From: Aliirhizobium smilacinae
GTDB taxonomy: Bacteria; Pseudomonadota; Alphaproteobacteria; Rhizobiales; Rhizobiaceae
NCBI RefSeq assembly: GCF_006335145.1
Contig: NZ_VDMN01000004.1
Location: forward strand, 248,001 to 312,000
Direction: 5' to 3'
Length of the DNA: 64,000 nucleotides
Shown here in pieces: positions 44,423-52,648 of this stretch. Made by a program: the position numbers and the translations under genes. The notes under the pieces are model-generated. The model saw only the letters and a program-made list of their open reading frames with translations. It did no database searches and was not told the origin of the DNA. The first letter of the stretch is position 1. Each line of letters starts with the position of its first letter.

Positions 44423-46258
44423 TCAGGCCGTGATCGGTGCGGTCGCTGTTTCAAGCCATGCCTGTACCGCGCTGTCCGTGATCAGCGGCACCAGCTTGTC
44501 ACGCACAGTGACGTGATAGGCATTCAACCAGTCCAGTTCTTCAGACGTCAGCAACGCAGAGACGACGAGGCGGCGATCGATCGGGCACCAGGTCAGCGTC
44601 TCGAATGAGCGCATCATCATATCGCCGCCGGCAATTTCCTCGGCCTCGCGAACGAAGATCAGGTTCTCGATACGGATGCCGTAATGACCGGGGCGATAAT
44701 AACCCGGCTCGTTCGACAGGATCATGCCGGGCAACAGCTCCTGCGTCGCCAGCCGAGAAATGCGCTGCGGACCTTCATGCACCGAAAGATAGGAGCCGAC
44801 GCCATGGCCGGTGCCATGGGCGAAATCGCCGCCGGCCTTCCACAATGCGATACGTGCCAGCGGATCGAGATCGCAGCCGCGCGTGCCTTTGGGGAAACGC
44901 GCCGTGCTGATGGCAATCATGCCTTTCAGCACCAGCGTGAAGAAGCGTTTGCGATCTTCCGGGACCTCGCCGACCGCCACCGTACGGGTAATATCGGTGG
45001 TGCCGTTGATATATTGCGCGCCTGAATCGATCAGGAACAGTTCCCCGGCTTCGATTTTGCGGTCGCTTTGACGGGTGACGCGATAATGCATGATGGCGGC
45101 ATGCTCACCGGCACCGGCAATGCTGTCGAACGAAACATCGCGCAACGGGTTCTGCAGGTTCTGACCGACACGCGCACGCGCTGCTTCGAGCGCTTCCACC
45201 GCCTGGATTTCGGTGATTGAGCCCGGCTTGGCCTGATCGAGCCAATAGAGGAACTCGACCATGGCGACCCCATCCTGCACATGTGCATCGGCTGAGCCCT
45301 TGAGCTCCACAGCATTCTTGATGGCGCGCGGCAGGCGTGCAGGATCGGTGCCCTCCACCACCACGCCGCCCGCCCTCTCTATGGCATAGATCAGCGCAAG
45401 CGCCGTCAGCTCAGGATCGGCGAGAATGCGACCACCATCGGCGGCATAACTGCCGATCCGGTCGATCAGCGAAGAAGGTTCCTGAACGATCGCGAGCGGC
45501 TGAAGGTGAGCGCGAGCCTCAGTGCCGAGCTTGCGCTCGTCGATAAACAATTCCGCCTTGCCATCCGCGCTGATCAGCGCGCGTGAAAGCGGATGCGGCG
45601 TGTGCGCCACGTCGGCGCCGCGAATATTGAATATCCATGCAACCGAAGACGGATCGGCGATCAGCGCTACCGCAATATCCTTTGCTTCAAGGCCGGCGGC
45701 GATCTCAGCTATCTTATCTGCCGCGGGCTTTCCGGCATGCACATCCTGCTGGACGGCAACGGCGCCAAGCGGCTCGGTCGGACGATCAACCCATGCGGTA
45801 TCGAGAGGATTTTCGGAAAGAAGCACGAGCGATCCACCGATCTCCTCCAGAGCCTTCTCCAGTTTCCTTACCTCAGAGCCACCATGCAGCCAGGGATCGA
45901 TACCGAGGCGAAAACCCTTCAGAGCATGCGATCGAAGCCAGAGGTGCGGCGGCTCGTTGACCAGATCGCCGGCAGTGAAAACGGCACCATCCACCTGTTC
46001 GGCAACCTGCGTGACATACCGACCATCGACAAAAACAACGGCCTCAGTCTGCGTGACAAGTGCCATTCCGGCCGAGCCGGTAAACCCGGTGAGCCATGAC
46101 AAACGCTCGGCCGACTCCGGAACATATTCGCTTTGATACTCGTCGGCGCGTGGAACGAGAAAACCGTCGATATTCAGGTCGGCGAAACGTGCTCGAAGCG
46201 ACGCAACACGCTCACCGCCGTACTGAGGAGAAGATTTATTGTCGAAGGACTGAAACAT
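44423..46258 (-). CDS. Xaa-Pro aminopeptidase (M24B, aminopeptidase P)
   Basis: 611 aa from the ATG at 46258 (MFQSFDNKSSP); upstream in-frame ATGs lack a better ribosome site. Two creatinase-like N-terminal domains (FADLNIDGFLVPRADEYQSEY) precede the pita-bread domain. Metal ligands are D and D in LIDSGAQYINGTTDITR, H in HGTGHGVGSYLSVHEGP, E in ILSNEPGYY and E in GIRIENLIFV. It removes the N-terminal residue before proline from peptides, in the cytoplasm. This three-domain length is like the eukaryotic-type APP1. Confidence 0.92.
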   Translation of the reverse strand: MFQSFDNKSSPQYGGERVASLRARFADLNIDGFLVPRADEYQSEYVPESAERLSWLTGFTGSAGMALVTQTEAVVFVDGRYVTQVAEQVDGAVFTAGDLVNEPPHLWLRSHALKGFRLGIDPWLHGGSEVRKLEKALEEIGGSLVLLSENPLDTAWVDRPTEPLGAVAVQQDVHAGKPAADKIAEIAAGLEAKDIAVALIADPSSVAWIFNIRGADVAHTPHPLSRALISADGKAELFIDERKLGTEARAHLQPLAIVQEPSSLIDRIGSYAADGGRILADPELTALALIYAIERAGGVVVEGTDPARLPRAIKNAVELKGSADAHVQDGVAMVEFLYWLDQAKPGSITEIQAVEALEAARARVGQNLQNPLRDVSFDSIAGAGEHAAIMHYRVTRQSDRKIEAGELFLIDSGAQYINGTTDITRTVAVGEVPEDRKRFFTLVLKGMIAISTARFPKGTRGCDLDPLARIALWKAGGDFAHGTGHGVGSYLSVHEGPQRISRLATQELLPGMILSNEPGYYRPGHYGIRIENLIFVREAEEIAGGDMMMRSFETLTWCPIDRRLVVSALLTSEELDWLNAYHVTVRDKLVPLITDSAVQAWLETATAPITA

Positions 46259-46486
46259 GACTGCCATTCCGCTGATGTGATTCCGCTTGTCATCGATATT
46301 AGGCGATCTGACCGAGATGTCGCCAGCCCGGCACGGGATGTTTGTCTGCCGCATATTCAAGCAGTCATCCGCCAAGCCATGCGATAATCACATGTCACCA
46401 ATGAGCGAAGCCTACTCACTGTGCAACTCGATGGCGCATATATTCTCTCCATACTGAGTGAAACATCAGACCGAAGGATGAAATCG

Positions 46487-46660
46487 ATGGCCAACTCCAT
46501 TTTCCGCAATGCGATGAACCGTATGGTCCAGGCCCGTGAAAAGCAGGCTTCCCGTTATGCCAACGGCGCACTCTTGAGCCTCGATAACGAGACGCTGAAA
46601 AACCTCGGCACCAGCCGCGAAGAGCTTCGCCGCAAGGGTGCCAAGCCCTGCACCTTCTGA
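46487..46660 (+). CDS. DUF1127 small protein
   Basis: 57 aa from the ATG at 46487 (MANSIFRNAMNRMVQAREKQ), where AAGGA lies 8 bases upstream; an ATG at 46478 is also in frame. The end LLSLDNETLKNLGTSREEL is the DUF1127 signature. These Arg-rich small proteins occur in many copies in rhizobia; some affect phosphate and carbon metabolism and RNA turnover. This gene's own role is unknown. A terminator follows at 46759. Confidence 0.82.
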   Translation: MANSIFRNAMNRMVQAREKQASRYANGALLSLDNETLKNLGTSREELRRKGAKPCTF

Positions 46661-46758
46661 TCTGCCGATCACAAGGAGCGGACCTGATCCGACAGAATAA
46701 ACGCCGGCTTGAGCAGATCCTCCCTCGTGCTCGCAGGCAGTCAGGCTGAAAAGCCTGC

Positions 46759-46785
46759 AAAGGCGGCGCGAAAGCGCCGCCTTTT
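46759..46785 (+). terminator. Terminator downstream of the DUF1127 gene
   Basis: AAAGGCGGCGC and GCGCCGCCTTT form a perfect 11-bp stem on a GAAA tetraloop, followed by T. It can serve the DUF1127 gene on the plus strand; on the minus strand it follows prmA. Confidence 0.85.
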
Positions 46786-46843
46786 GATTTTCGGAAAATT
46801 ACGTATTGATGTCATGCACACAGTGCAATGCTGAATAGCAGCT

Positions 46844-47722
46844 TCACCGATTGGTGAAATGCATCGTAACCCAGCCGTTTCTCCAGATCGTGGAAAGATG
46901 CCGCATACCCGCGCCGTTATAGGCGGCGATGACCTTCCAGCGCTGAGTGGCCAGAATTCCGGACAGGATCACCGATCCGCCGGGTGCCAGATGATGTTCA
47001 AGCTCCGGCGCCATCTTCATCAGCGGACGAGCAAGGATGTTGGCGATGATCAGATCGAACGGCCCGTCTTCGCGGAAGGCCGGAGAGTGAAACCCCGGTG
47101 CAGTTTCCACCCGTATGCCGTTGGCGATACCATTGCGCCTGACATTTTCCCGCGCAACCCGCACGGCGATGGGATCGATATCTGTGGCCAGAACCGGGAT
47201 CTTTCTGACTTTTCGCACAGCAATAGCAAGCACGCCGCTACCCGTCCCCAGATCAAGCGCATTTTTGATCGGTCTGGCGCGCAGGACCTTGTCGATTACC
47301 TCTAGGCAACCAGCTGTCGTGCCGTGATGCCCCGTGCCGAAAGCCTGACCGGCATCGATTTCGATAGCGATGTCGTTCTCGCGAACCTTGTCGCGGTCAT
47401 GCGAGCCATGGACGATGAAGCGCCCGGCGCGAACCGGCTTCAGCCCCTCCAGCGATTTTGCGATCCAGTCGACATCGGGAATGATTTCGCGAGCAATTGC
47501 GAGGTCAGGGAATGGCTCTGCGAGCGCCGCAGCGATCCGCTCACGGATCGCCGCTTCATCGTCGGCCAACATATAGACCGAGGCTTCCCATATATCGCGC
47601 TTTTCATCCACCTCGGTGGTGGCGATCGCGAGGTCTTCTTCGCCGAAGACATCCGACAGAAGGTCGAGAACTTCGCCCGCCGTTACTTCGGTGACTGTCA
47701 CATAGAGGCGGATCTCACTCAC
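46844..47722 (-). CDS. prmA: Ribosomal protein L11 methyltransferase PrmA
   Basis: 292 aa from a GTG at 47722 (VSEIRLYVTVTE), close to the 293 aa of E. coli PrmA; no ATG fits the family start. Substrate-binding N-terminal domain (about 1-70), then the SAM domain with GQAFGTGHHGTTAGCLEVI, ALDLGTGSGVLAIAVRK and DLIIANILARPL. It trimethylates ribosomal protein L11. SCO1 and a small membrane protein lie upstream on the same strand. Confidence 0.93.
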   Translation of the reverse strand: MSEIRLYVTVTEVTAGEVLDLLSDVFGEEDLAIATTEVDEKRDIWEASVYMLADDEAAIRERIAAALAEPFPDLAIAREIIPDVDWIAKSLEGLKPVRAGRFIVHGSHDRDKVRENDIAIEIDAGQAFGTGHHGTTAGCLEVIDKVLRARPIKNALDLGTGSGVLAIAVRKVRKIPVLATDIDPIAVRVARENVRRNGIANGIRVETAPGFHSPAFREDGPFDLIIANILARPLMKMAPELEHHLAPGGSVILSGILATQRWKVIAAYNGAGMRHLSTIWRNGWVTMHFTNR

Positions 47723-47809
47723 GGTCTTCTCTCTCAGCTGATTGTTGCGCAGACCATTGCCACAGAAGCCGGGCGCCATTCAACCGGGAACGCACTCAAC
47801 GGCTATCAA

Positions 47810-48409
47810 TCAGCCCTTGATCAGATTGGCGAGTTTCTTTTCGGCAGCCTCGGGGTTTTCGCCATAGGCGATCGTGCCCGCGAACCGACCACTTTTATCG
47901 AGGAGAAAAACTGATGCTGTGTGGTCCATTGTATAGTCGCCGTTGGGATCAGATTCGTCCACCGGCACCTTTTTCGCGTAAACCTTGTAGCCCTTGATCA
48001 TCGCAAGAACATCGGTTGGCGGTCCCGAAATGCCCTTGATGCGATCGGTGACGTTGGAAATGTAGAGGCCCAGCAATTCCGGCGTGTCACGCTCCGGATC
48101 GACGCTGACGAAATAACCGTTCAGCTTTGTACCGTCGGGGTCAACCTTGTGCATCCAGCCATTCAGCTCGAACAAGGTTGTCGGGCAGACCTCAGGGCAA
48201 TGGGTAAAGCCGAAGAACAGGGCGGTGGGTTTTTCCCGGAAGGCCTGCTCCGTGATCGCCTGACCATCCTGTGCAACCAGGCGGAACGGCACGCCGAACG
48301 GACCTTCTGTCAGATCCTGTTTTTGCCGGGTTACCTCCAGGGTCAACCACACGAGGACGCCCGCGAGAGCAAAGACGGCGATCCACAAGGCTATCCGAAG
48401 GCTTTTCAT
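47810..48409 (-). CDS. SCO1/SenC copper chaperone for cytochrome oxidase
   Basis: 199 aa. One N-terminal membrane helix (about 5-24), then a thioredoxin-fold domain with the copper site C71 and C75 (THCPEVCPTTL) and H163 (DYTMDHTASVFLL). It delivers copper or handles redox for the CuA centre of cytochrome c oxidase. The small membrane protein at 48508 precedes it on the same strand. Confidence 0.93.
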   Translation of the reverse strand: MKSLRIALWIAVFALAGVLVWLTLEVTRQKQDLTEGPFGVPFRLVAQDGQAITEQAFREKPTALFFGFTHCPEVCPTTLFELNGWMHKVDPDGTKLNGYFVSVDPERDTPELLGLYISNVTDRIKGISGPPTDVLAMIKGYKVYAKKVPVDESDPNGDYTMDHTASVFLLDKSGRFAGTIAYGENPEAAEKKLANLIKG

Positions 48410-48507
48410 GGTCAGTCTCTTATTCAGGAAAACAACGTCGCAGGGATAAACGCAACGGATCGCCGGCGCAATTCAACATCCCGTACCGAAACCTTCGGGC
48501 CACGAGA

Positions 48508-48666
48508 TCAAAAGCACCATGACAAAGCCGTCTCTCCCGCTGAAAGCAGAATGGAAGAGCCGTATTTGATCCAGCCTGCAAATGCGACCACCGACAGGAC
48601 AAGCGCCGCCAGCCCGAAAAAGAGCGCGGCAGGCAGAACGAAGGGATGGACGGGACTTGGTTGCAT
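48508..48666 (-). CDS. 52-residue single-pass membrane protein upstream of SCO1
   Basis: Short frame MQPSPVHPFVLPAALFFGLA, then A-L-V-L-S-V-V-A-F-A-G-W-I-K-Y-G, ending ETALSWCF. One membrane helix (about residues 9-30) and a conserved-looking C-terminal amphipathic end with a cysteine. I recall similar tiny proteins upstream of SCO1 in related rhizobia but could not check. It starts 98 bases before the SCO1 gene and is on the same strand, so a role near cytochrome oxidase is possible. The start has only a weak ribosome site (ACGGAC). Confidence 0.55.
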   Translation of the reverse strand: MQPSPVHPFVLPAALFFGLAALVLSVVAFAGWIKYGSSILLSAGETALSWCF

Positions 48667-48856
48667 GTCCGTGTTCTATACGAATCGGATCTGCCTGAAC
48701 AGATTACTTGCTGCCCTATGCCGCAGCCCGAAAACAATCCGGATTTTGCAAAGGATTCACCGGTTTTTCACTTCTGCGCGGCAAAGATCATACCAACATG
48801 ATTCCTGAAGCCCCTGTTGTTATCCGGGCCTCTCAGCCAAACGGAAGAGTTCTGAT

Positions 48857-49324
48857 ATGAGCAATGCGATAAAGCAGTCCGGCGCCTATCTCGAGATCGT
48901 CTCGTTCCATCTCGGAGACCAGGAGTTCTGCATCGACATCATGGCGATCCGCGAAATCCGCGGCTGGGCACCGGTCACACCGATGCCGCATACCCCGCCT
49001 TACGTCCTCGGCCTTATCAACCTGCGCGGCGCGGTTATCCCGGTCATCGACATGGCATGCCGTCTCGGCATGAAGATGACTGAACCGTCCGAGCGCTCTG
49101 CCATCATCGTCACGGATATCCGCGGCAAGCTCGTCGGCCTTCTGGTCGAACAGGTTTCCGACATGATGACCATCAAGAGCGAAGACCTGCAGCCGGCACC
49201 GGAAATCATTCCCGAGGCGCAGCGCGATTTCTGCCGCGGTATCGTGGCGCTGGAAAAGACGATGGTCTGCTTCCTCAACCTCGACACGGTCATCGCCGAC
49301 GAACTTTCGCGCGAAGCCGCCTGA
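48857..49324 (+). CDS. cheW: Chemotaxis coupling protein CheW
   Basis: 155 aa. It matches CheW: YLEIVSFHLGDQEFCIDIMAIREIRGW, VLGLINLRGAVIPVIDMACRLGM and IVTDIRGKLVGLLVEQVSDMM. It links receptors (MCPs) to CheA at the cell pole. The gene is solitary here, with no che operon nearby, which is a common arrangement for accessory CheW copies in rhizobia. A terminator follows at 49353. Confidence 0.94.
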   Translation: MSNAIKQSGAYLEIVSFHLGDQEFCIDIMAIREIRGWAPVTPMPHTPPYVLGLINLRGAVIPVIDMACRLGMKMTEPSERSAIIVTDIRGKLVGLLVEQVSDMMTIKSEDLQPAPEIIPEAQRDFCRGIVALEKTMVCFLNLDTVIADELSREAA

Positions 49325-49352
49325 GCGCCGACAACGTTTGAGAAACTCCAAG

Positions 49353-49384
49353 ACGCCCGGTGTGACCTCACGCCGGGCGTTTTC
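49353..49384 (+). terminator. Terminator after cheW
   Basis: ACGCCCGGTGTGA pairs with TCACGCCGGGCGT (13 bp with one G-U); the central CC opens in practice. TTTTCG follows. It lies 29 bases after the stop. Confidence 0.85.
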
Positions 49385-49524
49385 GTTTGCCGAAGCGCGA
49401 TCCTCACCAAACCGTGTCGCACGCATATGTGATGGAACAATAAGCCATTGCAAAATAAAGATTTTTTTATGAAACCTTCTTGGACGATAGGCGGTTTAGT
49501 CCCTGTCAACTCAGACACGATGCA

Positions 49525-49556
49525 ACGAAAAAACGCTCCCTATAACGTTATTTCGT
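49525..49556 (+). promoter_or_regulatory. Inverted repeat around a possible -10 box
   Basis: ACGAAAAAACG (49525-49535) and CGTTATTTCGT (49546-49556) match in 10 of 11 positions as inverted repeats with a 10-base spacer, and TATAAC (49541-49546) lies across it. It sits 35 bases before the secreted-protein gene at 49591. It is a candidate operator. Confidence 0.5.
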
Positions 49557-49590
49557 CGCGTGAAAGAAAACGACGACAAGGAGAATTTCG

Positions 49591-49917
49591 ATGAAAAAAG
49601 CTATTGCACTCGCAGCACTGCTTTCCGCTTCCACTTTTGCTGGCGCCTATGCCCAGGATACAGGTGTGACGGCACCCGCTCCCTCTGCCATGGACGTGAC
49701 CGTGGTCAACGTCACCAACGACCCGAGCGCAGATAACGGCAGCAGACTGCCCCAGACCATTTCGAACCCCACTCCTGACGTGATCCAGGCCGCTCAGGCC
49801 CAGGTATCATCCGACCCGGCACTGCAGAGCGCACTCAAGGAGCAGAATGTCGAGCTCCAAAACGTCGTGGCGATCGAAACGGCAGCCAATGGCGGCAAGA
49901 CAGTCTACATTCGCTAA
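49591..49917 (+). CDS. Small secreted protein of unknown function
   Basis: 108 aa with a clear signal peptide ending about residue 21 (FAGAYAQD). The mature 87 aa are Asn/Ala/Pro rich and have a helix-prone segment PDVIQAAQAQVSSDPALQSALKEQN. No recognised domain and no cysteine. AAGGAG precedes the ATG by 7 bases and a good terminator follows. The inverted repeat just upstream suggests its own regulation. Confidence 0.7.
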   Translation: MKKAIALAALLSASTFAGAYAQDTGVTAPAPSAMDVTVVNVTNDPSADNGSRLPQTISNPTPDVIQAAQAQVSSDPALQSALKEQNVELQNVVAIETAANGGKTVYIR

Positions 49918-49938
49918 CATCACCGCTTCTGTGACAGA

Positions 49939-49969
49939 AAAGCCGGGCTCATGAGGAGCTCGGCTTTTT
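49939..49969 (+). terminator. Terminator after the secreted-protein gene
   Basis: AAAGCCGGGCTC pairs with GAGCTCGGCTTT over 12 bp (one G-U) around ATGAG, with TTTTT after it. It starts 22 bases after the stop. Confidence 0.88.
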
Positions 49970-49991
49970 CATGCGCATAGTCAAGCGGCGT

Positions 49992-50501
49992 TTAAGGCGC
50001 CGGCTTACCCTTCGTCCACGTCACCTGCTGGCCGTAAAGCGGCACCGTGGAAATCGCCATCTTGGCAGAGCCTTCCACAACCTGACGGGAATGGGCGAGA
50101 TAGATCAGCGTATCATTGGTCTTGTCGTAGATGCGCTTGACCAGAAGGTCTTTCCAGATCAGCGACCTGCCCTGCCGAAACACCTCTTCGCCGCCCTTGT
50201 CCAACTCGATATCGCCAATCTCGATCGGTCCGGTCTGGCGGCAGGCAATGGAATTGTTGGAAGGGTCTTCGAACCAGTTGCCGTTTCTCAGGCGATCGAT
50301 AACGCTTCGATCGAAATAGGTGACGTGGCAAGTGACGCCCTTGACCTGAGGGTCCGGCACGGCCTCGACAATAATGTCATTGCCGATCCAGTCGACCCCC
50401 ACCTTGCCGACCACTTCCGCGATCGCAGGTGCGGCTGCAAGGCCGGTCAGAATGGTAACGGCAGAGACAAGCGAAACAACGCGGCGGCTCAGGCGGGGCA
50501 T
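49992..50501 (-). CDS. CreA-family periplasmic protein
   Basis: 169 aa. Signal peptide to about residue 28 (AAAPAIAEV). The mature protein carries the CreA pattern EVVGKVGVDWIGNDIIVEAVPDPQVKGVTCHVTYF, SNNSIACRQTGP and LVKRIYDKTNDTLIYLAHSRQV. CreA is a widespread periplasmic protein with two cysteines in the mature part; its biochemical function is unknown. It converges on the secreted-protein gene. Confidence 0.9.
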   Translation of the reverse strand: MPRLSRRVVSLVSAVTILTGLAAAPAIAEVVGKVGVDWIGNDIIVEAVPDPQVKGVTCHVTYFDRSVIDRLRNGNWFEDPSNNSIACRQTGPIEIGDIELDKGGEEVFRQGRSLIWKDLLVKRIYDKTNDTLIYLAHSRQVVEGSAKMAISTVPLYGQQVTWTKGKPAP

Positions 50502-50576
50502 AGGGCAAATCTCCGGTCAACGATCCGTGATCAGAGATAAGGTGCAACCCACCGCTTGCAAGGCTTATCGGGGCCG

Positions 50577-51188
50577 TTAACGGCCAATCGCAATCATAGA
50601 CTGCTTACGCAAAGTACATGCGTCGTAGCCGCCGGAAAACAGACGGCCGGCCTTCATCCCGATCGCCACCGGGATATCGCGGATTTCAGGCAGGTTCAGC
50701 GCACGCGCGATCGCGATCGAAGCCTCCGCACAGACGGCAGCATCCTCGGCAGCATTATGATGCAAAAAATTCAGACCGAGATGTTGCGCCAGAATATTGA
50801 GCTTGTGCGAGATCAGATGCGGCCAGACCTTCTGCGCCATCTTGACACTGCATAGATAGGAAAGCTCGGGATAGGATTGGCGGTACTGATCGAGACAAGC
50901 GCGCCAGACGCTGAAATCGAAAGCAGCATTATGCGCAATCATCGTCGCCCCGGCGAAATCGTCGGCGAACTCGTCCATCACCTCGGGAAATTCACCGGCA
51001 TCCTCGACCTGCTCAGGGCGAATGCCATGGATCGCGATGTTGAAAGACGAAAAACGCATGTCCTTCGGCCGGATCAAACGTTCCTCGACGCGAACAACCT
51101 TGCCATTCTCGATCCATGCAAGTCCGACCGAACACGCACTTCCGCGTTGTTCGTTGGCGGTTTCGAAATCGATGGCGATGGTCTTCAA
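50577..51188 (-). CDS. DEDDh 3'-5' exonuclease (DnaQ-like)
   Basis: 203 aa. Catalytic motifs: AIDFETANE (D, E), MIAHNAAFDFSVW (D) and LNFLHHNAAEDAAVCAEAS (H, D). These are the DEDDh exonucleases of the DNA polymerase epsilon/DnaQ fold, acting on single-stranded DNA or RNA ends. It is a stand-alone protein with no polymerase or helicase domain; the C-terminal 50 aa are unlike the E. coli DnaQ. Function beyond exonuclease activity is not known. Confidence 0.85.
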   Translation of the reverse strand: MKTIAIDFETANEQRGSACSVGLAWIENGKVVRVEERLIRPKDMRFSSFNIAIHGIRPEQVEDAGEFPEVMDEFADDFAGATMIAHNAAFDFSVWRACLDQYRQSYPELSYLCSVKMAQKVWPHLISHKLNILAQHLGLNFLHHNAAEDAAVCAEASIAIARALNLPEIRDIPVAIGMKAGRLFSGGYDACTLRKQSMIAIGR

Positions 51189-51398
51189 GGCTGACTTCCG
51201 GTTGTTCGTCCACCGGGCTTCTACGCCTCAAGAGATGATTCGGCAAAGCCGGCCGCCTCGCGCGGCTTGACGCTGCCTGCTTTTCGTGGCCCAATTCAAC
51301 CTATGACCAGCTCTATCGCCCTTACCCATGTGACCATGACCATTCGCCCTGCAGGGCGCGTGGCGGGTTTGGCGCGTTAGCCGGTCATCCGTCCACCA

Positions 51399-51419
51399 CC
51401 CTGCCGAATGATGGCAGGG
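51399..51419 (+). promoter_or_regulatory. 7-bp hairpin before the GNAT gene
   Basis: CCCTGCC and GGCAGGG pair around GAATGAT, 43 bases before the start at 51463. There is no T-run on either side, so it is not a clear terminator; it may be a leader structure. Confidence 0.35.
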
Positions 51420-51462
51420 TCGGCATCGTTCCGCTCTGCTTCGGCAAAACCAAGAGAGCGAC

Positions 51463-52002
51463 ATGAACGAACTGGAAAATCCCCCACCACTGGCAAGAGA
51501 TGCTGCATGGCCCGACGGCCTCGTTATCCGCGCACGGCGACCAGCGGACGCCGAAGACATCGTTATGTTGCACAATCTTCCAGGCTACAGATATGGCACG
51601 TTGCGCACCCCGCACCACACGCCGGATGAAATTCGCAAGAGCATTGAAAGTCAGCCGGCAAACACGACCGGGTTGATCGCACTTATCGACGGCAGGGTCG
51701 TCGGCGATGCGGGATTGACGCGGCTTGCCAATCGCCGCGTCCATGTGGGCAGTATCGGCATGGGAGTAAACGACGCCTATATCGGCAAAGGGATTGGTCG
51801 TGCGCTGATCGGAGAGATCCTTGCGCTTGCCGACAACTGGTTCAACCTGCGCCGTATAGAACTGACGGTCTATGTGGATAACGACCCCGCAATCCGTCTG
51901 TACGAGAAAAACGGCTTTGTGACCGAAGGCCATCTACGGGAGTTCGCCTTTCGAGACGGAACCTATGTCGATGCCTATACGATGGCGCGGCTGAAGACAT
52001 GA
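51463..52002 (+). CDS. GNAT-family N-acetyltransferase
   Basis: 179 aa. The acetyl-CoA site is in GMGVNDAYIGKGIGRALIGEILALAD (pattern Q/R-x-x-G-x-G/A as IGKGIG), followed by ELTVYVDNDPAIRLYEKNGFVTEG. It belongs with RimI/PhnO-like acetyltransferases, which modify amino groups of amino acids, antibiotics or protein N-termini. The substrate is unknown. It is a single plus-strand gene between two minus-strand genes. Confidence 0.88.
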   Translation: MNELENPPPLARDAAWPDGLVIRARRPADAEDIVMLHNLPGYRYGTLRTPHHTPDEIRKSIESQPANTTGLIALIDGRVVGDAGLTRLANRRVHVGSIGMGVNDAYIGKGIGRALIGEILALADNWFNLRRIELTVYVDNDPAIRLYEKNGFVTEGHLREFAFRDGTYVDAYTMARLKT

Positions 52003-52065
52003 TCGAAGACAGGCTTCCGCCGCAGGCCATGCAGAACATGCGTCACCACCGGCGGAAGTAAAACA

Positions 52066-52524
52066 TCAGAACATGGTGTTCGAATTCGCCGACTTTTCCG
52101 GGATCGGCTGAACGGCATCCCAATGCTCCTCGATCTTGCCGTCCTTCAGCCGAAAGATATCGACAATGGCATTGCCGCGCGTATTCGGTTCACGAACGGC
52201 ATGCACGTGCAGGATCACATAGTCGCCGTCGGTAAAGACCTGTTTGATTTCGCTATGCGATTGAGGAAATTTCTCTTTCAGGAAAGCCAGAAATCCCTTC
52301 AAGCCTTCCGGGCCATCGGCTGCGTTTGGATTGTGCTGGGTATAGGTGCCAAGATAGACCGACGCAGCATCAAAATCCTTCTGGTTCAGCGCCTTCTCGT
52401 AGAAATCGAGAACTACGTCCTTGTTACGCTGCTGCACGGTTTTGCCATCGACCTGCTGTGCAAGGCCTGGGCCGGCAAACGCCAGCGCCAAAGCCGCAAT
52501 GGCGACAACACGCAAAATCCTCAT
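52066..52524 (-). CDS. Exported SnoaL/NTF2-like protein
   Basis: 152 aa from the ATG at 52524 (MRILRVVAIAAL), with AGGA about 8 bases upstream. Signal peptide to about residue 23 (FAGPGLAQQ). The mature part is a SnoaL-like fold: VVLDFYEKALNQKDFDAAS, YTQHNPNAADGPEGLKGFL and EPNTRGNAIVDIFRLKDGKI. Such proteins are small enzymes or ligand binders with a conical cavity; the activity is unknown. It is convergent with the GNAT gene on its left and follows the ligA gene on the same strand after 125 bases. Confidence 0.82.
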   Translation of the reverse strand: MRILRVVAIAALALAFAGPGLAQQVDGKTVQQRNKDVVLDFYEKALNQKDFDAASVYLGTYTQHNPNAADGPEGLKGFLAFLKEKFPQSHSEIKQVFTDGDYVILHVHAVREPNTRGNAIVDIFRLKDGKIEEHWDAVQPIPEKSANSNTMF

Positions 52525-52648
52525 GGGAATTTTCCTATCATTTCGTGACAAAAAATTGCCGCTCTCTACCGGGCCGGCAGAGGACACAGGTGCAAATTCC
52601 AATATGATTGGAAAATAAAATTCGCTTTACCGAAAACTACAGATGCGA

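Noticed and set aside
48420..48737. 105-codon minus-strand frame upstream of SCO1
   Set aside because: Cys/Arg/Ser-rich composition without helices; the neighbouring frame encoding the 52-residue membrane protein is more plausible.
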